Assembly: GCA_030589965.1 (NCBI GenBank)
Contig: JAUUZM010000227.1
Coordinates: forward strand, 1-5,723
DNA from: Bacteroides sp.
Lineage (GTDB): Bacteria; Bacteroidota; Bacteroidia; Bacteroidales; SM23-62
Reading direction: 5' to 3'
DNA: 5,723 nucleotides
Positions 1 to 5,723 of this stretch are shown piece by piece. The notes under the pieces are model-generated. The model made no database searches, was not told the DNA's origin, and saw nothing but the letters and a program-made list of their open reading frames with translations. Position 1 is the first letter of the stretch. Each line of letters begins with the position of its first letter. The translations under genes were made by a program, and so were the position numbers.

Positions 1-735
1 CCTGAGTATCTTTTATGGGTTGGAAGTGCAGGAGCCTTCGATGACCGTTATAAAAACGTTTCCCGTGCATTTGTGAAGATTCTTGAATACCTGGGAACCT
101 CCTATGCAGTTCTGGGAACAGATGAATCCTCCAGCGGGGATGTGGCTCGAAGAGCAGGTAACGAAATGCTTTTCCAGATGCAGGCACTCATGAATATTGA
201 GATCTTTGAAAGCATGGAGGTCAAAAAGATCCTTACCTGCGACCCACATGCATACAAGACCTTTAAAAATGAATATCCCGACCTGGGCGGTAGCTAGGAA
301 GTAATTCATCATACCCGGTTCCTGAAGGAACGCCTGGATGACGGCAGTCTTAAAATCCCGGCAGGTGCTTTGGAAGGCAGGACAATAACCTTCCATGATC
401 CATGCTATCTTGGCAGGGCCAATAAGGAATACAGTGCTCCAAGGCAGATACTGGATTCAATGGCAGCAGCGAAAAATGAGATGCCAAGGAATAAAAGTTT
501 TGCCCTTTGCTGTGGTGCGGGAGGGGGACAAATGTTTAAGGAGGCTGAAAAAGGAGAGAAAGAAGTGTTTATCGAGCGGTGTGAAGAAGCTCTTGATACG
601 GGTGCAGATATCATTGCAACGGCTTGTCCGTATTGCATGGTGATGATGACCGATGGATTAAAATATAAAAACCGTGAGGAAAATGTGAAAAATTATGACA
701 TCGCTGAATTGCTTGTCATGGCTCTCGGAATATAA
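1..735 (+). pseudogene. (Fe-S)-binding oxidoreductase, CCG-domain (HdrB/GlpC/LutA-like), 5'-truncated by window edge and interrupted by an in-frame TAG
   Basis: The frame is open from the first base, so the start lies outside the window. 245 codons are visible, counting a TAG at codon 99 and the final TAA. The family carries two cysteine-rich (CCG) domains that bind Fe-S clusters and pass electrons in heterodisulfide reductases, GlpC and lactate oxidases. The second domain is intact: C135 in HDPCYLG, C170-C171 in CCGAGGG, and C209-x-x-C212 in ACPYC. The first domain is degenerate: S9 in WVGSAGAFDD, S44-S45 before GD, and C80-D-P-H-A84 where the family often has CCPHC. The TAG sits in GGS-stop-EVIHH, where I recall relatives reading GGNYEVIHH, so a tyrosine codon seems to have become amber. 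The 146 codons after it remain in frame and well conserved, which points to a recent mutation, a sequencing error or read-through rather than old decay. The acyl-CoA dehydrogenase gene follows after 28 bases and probably shares its transcript. Family is confident; functional status is not. Confidence 0.8.
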
Positions 736-763
736 ATGATAAAATATTACTAAAGCCAATACC

Positions 764-2548
764 ATGGAAGATCAAAAATTAATTGCCAGTGGTGAATTCC
801 TTGTCAGGGAGACCGATCCGGCGGATGTTTTTATCCCTGAAGAAATCGATGAAGAGCAGATGATGATCGGGCAGACCTGCCGTGATTTCCTTAACACAGA
901 AGTTTTTCCTGTCCTCGATCAGATTGATGCCCAGCAGGAGGGACTGATGCCGGAGCTGCTTAAGAAAGCCGGTGAACTTGGATTACTGGCCATTTCGGTC
1001 CCCGAGGAACTGGAGGGATTCGGACAATCCTTTGTTACATCCATGTATGCCAGCGAGGTCATGGGTTCCGGGTATTCCTTTGCCGTTGCCTGGTCATGTC
1101 ATACGGGTATTGGAACACTTCCCATCCTGTATTACGGGAATGAGGAACAACAGCAGAAATACATCCCGAAACTGGCCAGCGGAGAATGGGTTGGAGCATA
1201 CTGCCTTACCGAACCAGGAGCCGGGTCGGATGCTAATTCAGGTACTACAAAAGCTGTGCTCTCCGAAGATGGAAAACATTATATCATCAATGGACAAAAG
1301 ATGTGGATCACTAACGCAGGTTTCTGTGATGTGATGACCGTTTTCGCAAAGATCGATAATGACAGGGTTCTAAGCGCTTTTATCATTGAAAGGGAATTCC
1401 CCGGCATCACTTTCAACCCGGAAGAAAAAAAGATGGGTATCAAGGGATCATCCACACGTCAGATCTTCTTCAACGACTGCAAAGTTCCTGTTGAGAACCT
1501 CCTTGGTAAGAGGGGAGAAGGATTCAGGATTGCATTGAATATTCTCCATATGGGAAGAGTAAAACTCGGGGTGAATGTCATTGGTTCTGCTAAAAAAGCC
1601 ATTGACCATTCAGTTCAGTATGCCAACGAAAGAAAGCAGTTTAATTGCCTGATCTCCCAGTTCGGGGCGATAAAGCACAAGCTCGCAGAACAAGTCATCC
1701 TGTCGTTCGCCAATGAATCTGCAGCATACCGTGCAAGCAAACAATTGGATGATGCCATCAGTCATTACGTTGCCAAAGGAGAGGACAAGGGTCGCAACAC
1801 CATGGAAGCATTTAATCATTTTGCACTTGAAGCTGCCATCCTGAAGGTTTTTGGAGCGGAAATGCTGGATTATGTTGTGGACGAATCCGTCCAAATTCAC
1901 GGTGGAATGGGTTTTTCTTCTGAGATGCCGGTTGACAGGGGATACCGTGATTCAAGGATCAACAGAATATTTGAAGGTACCAATGAGATCAATCGCTTAC
2001 TTATTCTTGATAACATACTGAAAAAGGGTGCCAAAGGTGTATTGCCGATCTATGAAGAGGCAGAGAAGGTCTTTGAAGAGATCAAAAATCTCAAAGAGGA
2101 GAAGGCTGGAGATATGGAATATTATGAAGAAAAGGGCAAATACATGGCTAACTTCAAAAAGCTTATCCTTATGATTATAAAAGCCGCCTCAGATAAGTTT
2201 ACCCGGACTATTGTTATGGAACAAGAAATTCTATCCAGCATTTCCGATGCAGTTATGCAAATGTATGCAGCAGAATCTACCATGCTGAGGGTTAAGAAAT
2301 TGGAATCCCTTAAGGGAGAGGATGAGATAAAGGTTTACAGGGATATCCTGGATGTATTTGTGTTCGATGTAGCATCAAAGATAGCCAAGAGTGTTGCAGA
2401 CGCCACTTATTCATTTGCACTCGGAGAAGTCCGGGAGCTGCTTGAGAAGGGCATCGAACATTTCACAGCTGTTGCAGGTGTTAATGTTAAGGAAGCCCGC
2501 CGAAGGATAGCCGACCAGATGATTGACGAGAACCGTTATTGTTTCTGA
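764..2548 (+). CDS. Acyl-CoA dehydrogenase, long form with C-terminal extension
   Basis: This flavoenzyme of 594 residues makes the alpha-beta double bond in an acyl-CoA thioester, the first step of beta-oxidation, and hands electrons to ETF. Visible in order are the N-terminal helical domain (about 30-145), the flavin-contacting YCLTEPGAGSDA stretch from Y146, MWITNAG from M180, the C-terminal helical domain with ERKQF (about 289-293) and GGMGF, and RIFEGTNEI. E404 in that last motif aligns with the catalytic base of medium- and very-long-chain enzymes. About 165 residues follow, as in VLCAD/ACAD9-type proteins, where the extension aids membrane or partner contact. The usual FGxPI motif reads FNCLI at 293-297, which is odd. 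The ATG at 764 gives the family's usual N-terminus (a GEFL motif, then FIPEE); no clear Shine-Dalgarno is seen, as is common in Bacteroidota. Chain-length preference cannot be read from the sequence. The upstream Fe-S protein gene suggests an electron-transfer link. Confidence 0.95.
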   Translation: MEDQKLIASGEFLVRETDPADVFIPEEIDEEQMMIGQTCRDFLNTEVFPVLDQIDAQQEGLMPELLKKAGELGLLAISVPEELEGFGQSFVTSMYASEVMGSGYSFAVAWSCHTGIGTLPILYYGNEEQQQKYIPKLASGEWVGAYCLTEPGAGSDANSGTTKAVLSEDGKHYIINGQKMWITNAGFCDVMTVFAKIDNDRVLSAFIIEREFPGITFNPEEKKMGIKGSSTRQIFFNDCKVPVENLLGKRGEGFRIALNILHMGRVKLGVNVIGSAKKAIDHSVQYANERKQFNCLISQFGAIKHKLAEQVILSFANESAAYRASKQLDDAISHYVAKGEDKGRNTMEAFNHFALEAAILKVFGAEMLDYVVDESVQIHGGMGFSSEMPVDRGYRDSRINRIFEGTNEINRLLILDNILKKGAKGVLPIYEEAEKVFEEIKNLKEEKAGDMEYYEEKGKYMANFKKLILMIIKAASDKFTRTIVMEQEILSSISDAVMQMYAAESTMLRVKKLESLKGEDEIKVYRDILDVFVFDVASKIAKSVADATYSFALGEVRELLEKGIEHFTAVAGVNVKEARRRIADQMIDENRYCF

Positions 2549-2570
2549 TCCTGCCAGATCCTGATAACGG
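2533..2570 (+). terminator. Inverted repeat at the end of the acyl-CoA dehydrogenase gene, possible weak terminator
   Basis: CCGTTAT (2533-2539) and ATAACGG (2564-2570) form a perfect 7-bp inverted repeat with a 24-base loop. Inside the loop, GATC at 2547-2550 and at 2557-2560 could add a short second stem. The left arm lies inside the last codons of the dehydrogenase gene. The nearest T run (2583-2587, five T) is 12 bases after the stem, further than in a classical intrinsic terminator, so the function is uncertain. Its place between two gene groups is what makes it worth listing. Confidence 0.3.
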
Positions 2571-2584
2571 GATTGGGACGGCTT

Positions 2585-2613
2585 TTTGTTTTGCGGAAAT
2601 CCTTGTATTTTAG
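2585..2613 (+). promoter_or_regulatory. Candidate Bacteroidota-type promoter upstream of the five-gene run
   Basis: TATTTTAG (2606-2613) differs at one defined position from the Bacteroidota -7 element TAnnTTTG. TTTG copies at 2585-2588 and 2590-2593 could serve as the -33 element, but the spacers of 17 and 12 bases are shorter than the usual 19-21. Transcription would begin about 2618-2622, giving a leader of only some 10-14 bases before the ATG at 2632. This is the only non-coding gap ahead of the five-gene cluster, which supports a promoter here, but the match is weak. Confidence 0.3.
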
Positions 2614-2631
2614 CTTAAAAGCTGTTTCACC

Positions 2632-3423
2632 ATGGTAACCCAGAAACTTCCCGGAATAATTCTTATTGGTGCCGGCAAACTTGCCTGGCATCTCGGACCT
2701 GCCCTCCTTAATGGCGCTTATCCCATAATTCAGGTTTACAGCCGCAGCGAGGCATCAGCCAGGGCGCTTGGAGAAAAGATGGGAGTGGGATGGACAACCG
2801 ATGCAGGGGCATTGGACCAGGAAGCAGAAATGCTTTTATTTTGCATTCCGGACAGGGCCATAAAGGAATTTCCCTGTTTTATCGAGTTAAAAAAGAAGGT
2901 AATGATGGTCCATACTGCCGGAAGTGTGCCGATGGATATTTTTTCAGGTATTGCCAGAAGATACGGGGTTCTTTATCCCCTTATGACATTTACCAAAGAA
3001 CGTATACTGGATACCGGAAAAATTCCATTCTGTATTGAGGGAAGTGATCCTGAAACCTTAAGTCTACTTGAAAATATGGCTGGGAGCATCAGCAAGCAGG
3101 TTTACAGGTTTAATTCAGAAGAAAGAAAAAAACTACACCTGGCTGGAATTATTGCAAACAACTTTTCAAACCATATGTACCAACTTGCTGAAGAGTTACT
3201 ACTCGGATCTGGTATGGATTTCAATCTGCTTAAGCCTCTTATTCAGGAGACCGCCTCCAAAGTGATGGAAATTAATCCGGGCATGGCCCAGACAGGTCCG
3301 GCATCCAGAAACGATGAACAAGTGCTGCAGGATCATGCAGATCTGTTAAAAGACCATCCCGAGTTGCAAAAATTATATACTTTTGTTTCTGGCAGCATTA
3401 CAAACCATTTCAAGGCTACATGA
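2632..3423 (+). CDS. Rossmann-fold and DUF2520 domain protein (putative NAD(P)-binding oxidoreductase)
   Basis: The 263-residue protein has an N-terminal Rossmann domain (about 8-125) with the dinucleotide-binding loop G13-A-G15-K-L-A18, the following strand and turn QVYSRS, and an HTAGS segment at 94-98. The DUF2520 domain (about 130-258) is all-helical in relatives and shows HLAGIIANNFSNHMY at 169-183 and QTGPASRND at 220-228, both family hallmarks. The fold resembles F420-dependent NADP reductases, 6-phosphogluconate dehydrogenase and ProC, so binding of NAD(P) is likely, but I know of no established substrate. No signal peptide or membrane segment is seen, so it should be cytoplasmic. The ATG at 2632 places the glycine loop at residue 13, as is usual. 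Its TGA overlaps the ATG of the kdsC-like gene (ATGA), so the two are probably translationally coupled. Family confident, function unknown. Confidence 0.85.
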   Translation: MVTQKLPGIILIGAGKLAWHLGPALLNGAYPIIQVYSRSEASARALGEKMGVGWTTDAGALDQEAEMLLFCIPDRAIKEFPCFIELKKKVMMVHTAGSVPMDIFSGIARRYGVLYPLMTFTKERILDTGKIPFCIEGSDPETLSLLENMAGSISKQVYRFNSEERKKLHLAGIIANNFSNHMYQLAEELLLGSGMDFNLLKPLIQETASKVMEINPGMAQTGPASRNDEQVLQDHADLLKDHPELQKLYTFVSGSITNHFKAT

Positions 3424-3941
3424 GTAATTTCAAAGAAGAACTTAGTAAGGTAAAAGCATTTGTATTTGACGTTGATGGAGTTCTATCCAATGCGAAAATA
3501 TACCTGCATCCCGGCAATGACCTGATGCGATCCATGAATATTAAGGATGGTTATGCGATCCAGTACGCGATCCGGAAAGGCTATTCGATATGCATAATTA
3601 CCGGAGGCAATTCGCAGGCCGTTGAGCAACGTTTCAGGACCCTGGGTGTCAAGGATATATATATGAAATCCAGAAACAAAATGGAAAACCTCGAGGATTT
3701 CCTGGCCCAGAATGAATTCGGAGCTGAGAATATCCTGTACATGGGAGATGACCTTCCCGACTACCCTGTTATGAAGGAAGTGGGGTTTCCGACCTGCCCG
3801 TCTGATGCTGCTGAGGAAATAAAATCCATATCAACATATATATCAGACAAACCCGGAGGAGAGGGATGTGTGCGGGATGTGATTGAACAGGTACTCAGAC
3901 TGCAGGGTAAATGGATGGATGCAGATGCTTTTACTTGGTAA
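3420..3941 (+). CDS. kdsC: KdsC-type HAD phosphatase (3-deoxy-D-manno-octulosonate 8-phosphate phosphatase)
   Basis: This 173-residue protein is a capless C0-type HAD hydrolase that would remove phosphate from Kdo-8-phosphate during synthesis of the lipopolysaccharide inner core. All four HAD motifs are present: the nucleophile D17 and acid/base D19 in FVFDVDGVLS, T61 in IITGG, K87 in SRNKMEN, and D110-D111 with D114 in YMGDDLPD for Mg2+. The C-terminal tail GGEGCVRDVIEQVL then LQGKW matches the KdsC glycine-rich tail that reaches a neighbouring subunit's active site in the tetramer. It is slightly shorter than the E. coli enzyme (188 residues), mainly at the N-terminus. The start at 3420 overlaps the preceding stop by four bases, with a weak AAGG upstream at 3412-3415. 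Related C0 enzymes such as N-acylneuraminate-9-phosphate phosphatase look similar, so the exact sugar substrate is inferred from family. Confidence 0.85.
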   Translation: MSNFKEELSKVKAFVFDVDGVLSNAKIYLHPGNDLMRSMNIKDGYAIQYAIRKGYSICIITGGNSQAVEQRFRTLGVKDIYMKSRNKMENLEDFLAQNEFGAENILYMGDDLPDYPVMKEVGFPTCPSDAAEEIKSISTYISDKPGGEGCVRDVIEQVLRLQGKWMDADAFTW

Positions 3942-4915
3942 TGATGGCCTTTTTAAAACTAATACGGTTTCAGAATTTGCTCATTATTGCGGCAACGCAG
4001 TATATGATGAGGTTTTTAATTATTGCTCCAATACTTGCCGTAAATGGATTTGAACCACAACTGGATCATCTGCACTTTTTTCTCCTTGTTTTCTCATCCA
4101 TTGCTATTACTGCTGCCGGTTATGTCATAAATGATTATTTTGACATGAAGACCGATCTGCTCAATCGTCCTTCTACGGTTATTGTGGGTAAGAAGATCAG
4201 CAGACGATGGGCCATGATCCTGCATATTTTCCTGAACACTTTGGGTATATTGACCGGTATATATTTATCCTGGGATGCTGGGATGCTGGGATTTGGTATT
4301 GCTTACATTATGGCAGCCGGCCTCCTCTGGTTTTATTCTACTACCTATAAGCGGCAGTTCCTGGTCGGAAACCTGATAGTATCTATATTCACTGCTGTCG
4401 TACCCTTTGTGGTTGTCGTTTTTGAGGTCCCACTTCTCAATAAAGCCTATGGGGAAATCATGATCGCCCGGGGTATGGATTTCGATATCATCCTTGCCTG
4501 GGTTGGTGGATTTTCCTTTTTCGCCTTTCTTTCAACCCTCATCCGTGAAATTATCAAGGACGTAGAGGATTTTGAAGGGGATGCAGCCTACGGCAGGAAT
4601 ACACTTCCAATAGTGCTGGGGATACGAACAACAAAGCTCATAGTTATTATTCTGGTATCATTTATGGTGTTTGCTCTGGTCTATGTTTACTCCACCTATC
4701 TTTTTAGAAAACCGGGTGGAGAAATCGACCTGTTCTCCCTTTTATGGTTCAGTCTTATGTTAGTGCTTCCATTTATATATTTGATATTCAAACTGATATC
4801 AGCAAGGGAGAAAAAGGAATATCATTTCTGCAGCAACCTGACTAAACTTATCATGCTTACGGGTATCCTTTACTCAGCAGTTTTTTACGTTATTATTCAA
4901 GCATTCATTACCTGA
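3941..4915 (+). CDS. UbiA-family prenyltransferase, geranylgeranylglycerol-phosphate geranylgeranyltransferase-like
   Basis: This integral inner-membrane protein of 324 residues has about nine hydrophobic segments (roughly 7-34, 43-62, 92-110, 114-134, 144-163, 184-202, 232-252, 264-284 and 300-321). The two aspartate-rich motifs of the UbiA superfamily are present: N64-D65-Y-F-D68-x3-D72 and D207-V-E-D210-x3-D214 within REIIKDVEDFEGD. They bind Mg2+ and the prenyl diphosphate. Relatives in Bacteroidota are commonly named after the archaeal enzyme that adds the second geranylgeranyl chain in ether lipid synthesis; whether they do so in bacteria is unsettled. A role in a quinone, heme or another prenyl lipid is possible. 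An ATG at 3911 is in frame but adds an unlikely MDGCRCFYLV segment inside kdsC. I prefer 3941, where TAATG overlaps the kdsC stop and gives MMAFLKLIRFQNLL, typical of the family; 3944 is an equal alternative. Confidence 0.85.
   Translation: MMAFLKLIRFQNLLIIAATQYMMRFLIIAPILAVNGFEPQLDHLHFFLLVFSSIAITAAGYVINDYFDMKTDLLNRPSTVIVGKKISRRWAMILHIFLNTLGILTGIYLSWDAGMLGFGIAYIMAAGLLWFYSTTYKRQFLVGNLIVSIFTAVVPFVVVVFEVPLLNKAYGEIMIARGMDFDIILAWVGGFSFFAFLSTLIREIIKDVEDFEGDAAYGRNTLPIVLGIRTTKLIVIILVSFMVFALVYVYSTYLFRKPGGEIDLFSLLWFSLMLVLPFIYLIFKLISAREKKEYHFCSNLTKLIMLTGILYSAVFYVIIQAFIT
4271..4292 (+). repeat. Short 8-bp tandem repeat inside the prenyltransferase gene
   Basis: TGGGATGC occurs twice in tandem (4271-4278 and 4279-4286), followed by a partial copy TGGGAT (4287-4292), giving 2.75 copies. 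It encodes W-D-A-G-M-L-G in the loop between the third and fourth hydrophobic segments. As 8 is not a multiple of 3, gain or loss of a unit would shift the frame. Copy number is low and chance is a good explanation. Confidence 0.6.
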
Positions 4916-4921
4916 GTCCGG

Positions 4922-5518
4922 ATGCTATTTGAAACCTTAAGAAATTTTGATATTATCCTGGGGTCAGGATCACCCCGCAGGAAATACCTCATGGAGGAAA
5001 TGGGACTTAAATTCAGGGTATTGGTAAATAATTCACTGGAAGAAACCTGGCCTGAAGAAATTTCAGCGGAAGAAATTCCTGTCTACCTGGCTGAATTGAA
5101 AGGGAAACATATTATGGAGGAAGTGGGTGAGGACCAGCTTCTAATAACCGCGGATACCATTGTTCTGATGGGAGAGGAGGTGATCAATAAACCCACAGGT
5201 CCCAAAGATGCCTTTCGAATGCTAAGACAACTATCCGGCAATAAGCATGAAGTATTAACGGGTGTGTCTTTTCGCCAGGGGAAAAGAAGGCAGTCATTCT
5301 GTGCATCCTCCCTGGTATGGTTTGCAGAGCTCAGCGATGCTGAGATCAATTACTATATTGATCATTTTAAACCCTTTGATAAGGCAGGAGCCTATGGGAT
5401 TCAGGATTGGATAGGGTATATCGGAGTCGAAAAGATCGAAGGATCTTATTTTAATGTGATGGGATTGCCTTTGCAGAAAATGTACCATGAATTAAAAGGA
5501 TTCTTAGGGGATGAGTAA
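4922..5518 (+). CDS. maf: Maf-family nucleotide pyrophosphatase, YhdE type (dTTP/UTP pyrophosphatase)
   Basis: The 198-residue cytoplasmic enzyme splits nucleoside triphosphates into the monophosphate and pyrophosphate. Family members of this branch act on dTTP, UTP and modified pyrimidine nucleotides, and Maf proteins are also tied to arrest of cell division. The signature SGSPRRKYL is at 15-23, the catalytic aspartate is D78 in ITADTIV, NKP follows at 89-91, LTGVSF is at 112-117, and KAGAYGIQ is at 154-161, with GSYFNVMGLP near the end. Residues R19, T79 and Q161 match the three specificity positions of E. coli YhdE (R12, T71, Q153 as I recall), which favours dTTP/UTP over the 7-methyl-GTP enzyme YceF. 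Length is normal for the family. The ATG is six bases after the prenyltransferase stop, with no strong Shine-Dalgarno, and the 3' end overlaps the next gene by eight bases, so co-expression is expected. Confidence 0.92.
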   Translation: MLFETLRNFDIILGSGSPRRKYLMEEMGLKFRVLVNNSLEETWPEEISAEEIPVYLAELKGKHIMEEVGEDQLLITADTIVLMGEEVINKPTGPKDAFRMLRQLSGNKHEVLTGVSFRQGKRRQSFCASSLVWFAELSDAEINYYIDHFKPFDKAGAYGIQDWIGYIGVEKIEGSYFNVMGLPLQKMYHELKGFLGDE

Positions 5519-5723
5519 GTATTTCGTACGTGTGAACGGCGTTGGAAATGCCTGGCCTGTGCCCCTGGGGAGTGATCATCCCTTCTATGATCCGGTGGAT
5601 CCGGAGCAACTTGCAAATGTTTCTTTCTCGCTTCTGAAATCATCCGGAAACAGTCCAACTCCAACTACCATTGAATGGGAAATATTGATTGATGCCGGAC
5701 ATGGAATAGTACAATACCTGATC
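5511..5723 (+). CDS. Metallo-beta-lactamase-fold hydrolase, N-terminal 71 residues (cut by window edge)
   Basis: The frame opens with MSKYFVRVNGVGNAWPVPLG and continues to the right edge without a stop. The N-terminal pattern VRVNGVGNAWPV, then HPFYD, then EILIDAGHG, resembles an MBL-fold hydrolase group I recall from Bacteroidota, in which the IDAGHG strand comes shortly before the metal-binding HxHxDH motif. That motif would lie beyond the window, so catalytic competence cannot be judged. An AAGGA at 5496-5500, ten bases before the ATG, is a plausible ribosome binding site. The ATG lies inside the last codons of maf, an eight-base overlap in another frame, which suggests translational coupling. 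The substrate is unknown; family assignment rests on recalled similarity of a short segment. Confidence 0.65.
   Translation, partial: MSKYFVRVNGVGNAWPVPLGSDHPFYDPVDPEQLANVSFSLLKSSGNSPTPTTIEWEILIDAGHGIVQYLI

Noticed and set aside
295..297. Genetic-code change with TAG read as an amino acid
   Set aside because: Only one in-frame TAG exists in the whole window, and the other genes contain none. A mutation or sequence error explains it more simply; kept only as a check.
13..396. Open reading frame of 127 codons on the minus strand opposite the Fe-S gene
   Set aside because: It is the antisense of a recognisable conserved protein whose frame continues on both sides, and it has no recognisable family.
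370..735. Independent small protein starting at TTG 370
   Set aside because: No ribosome binding site is present, and the segment is the C-terminal CCG domain of the upstream frame, continuous with it apart from the single TAG.
736..763. Promoter or small gene in the AT-rich gap before the acyl-CoA dehydrogenase
   Set aside because: The 28 bases hold no match to the -33/-7 pattern, and the tiny ATG-to-TAA frame encodes only five residues.
1610..1900. Minus-strand reading frame opposite the acyl-CoA dehydrogenase
   Set aside because: It lies wholly opposite a conserved catalytic region and shows no family features.
3911..3940. Earlier ATG for the prenyltransferase gene at 3911
   Set aside because: It would overlap kdsC by 31 bases and add MDGCRCFYLV, which is the out-of-frame reading of the kdsC tail and not typical of UbiA proteins.
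5083..5664. Three minus-strand reading frames opposite maf and the MBL gene
   Set aside because: They overlap each other and two conserved + strand genes, with no recognisable domain.

Overview
This window looks like chromosomal DNA from a Bacteroidota member, most likely of the order Bacteroidales. That assignment rests on protein resemblance recalled from memory and on gene content, not on a search. All genes are on the + strand and closely packed. No tRNA, rRNA, insertion sequence, integrase or CRISPR array was seen, and no stretch over 300 bases lacks a gene.

Region 1 (1-2548) is about redox and acyl-CoA metabolism. The 3' part of a gene for a cysteine-rich (Fe-S)-binding oxidoreductase of the HdrB/HdrD, GlpC and LutA type enters from the left edge. 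An in-frame TAG (295-297) interrupts it, yet the same reading frame continues with all expected motifs to a TAA at 733-735. After 28 bases comes a full-length acyl-CoA dehydrogenase of the long form with a C-terminal extension. The pair suggests electron flow from acyl-CoA oxidation through ETF and an Fe-S protein toward the quinone pool, but no ETF gene is visible here.

Region 2 (2549-2631) is a short gap. It holds a 7-bp perfect inverted repeat that overlaps the end of the dehydrogenase gene, and a weak match to the Bacteroidota -33/-7 promoter. It probably separates two transcription units.

Region 3 (2632 to the right edge) is a very compact run of five genes: a Rossmann/DUF2520 protein, a KdsC-type HAD phosphatase, a UbiA-family prenyltransferase resembling archaeal digeranylgeranylglyceryl phosphate synthase, a Maf nucleotide pyrophosphatase of the YhdE type, and the start of a metallo-beta-lactamase-fold hydrolase. 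Successive junctions are a 4-base overlap, a 1-base overlap, a 6-base gap and an 8-base overlap, so co-transcription and translational coupling are likely. KdsC implies Kdo and therefore a Gram-negative outer membrane. The prenyltransferase is an integral membrane enzyme of lipid or quinone type. Maf clears non-canonical or excess nucleotides. The joint role of the five is not known to me.

No clearly new system is visible. The points most worth a second look are the in-frame amber codon in an otherwise intact gene, the loss of cysteine ligands in that protein's N-terminal half, and the archaeal-type prenyltransferase within the conserved-looking operon.
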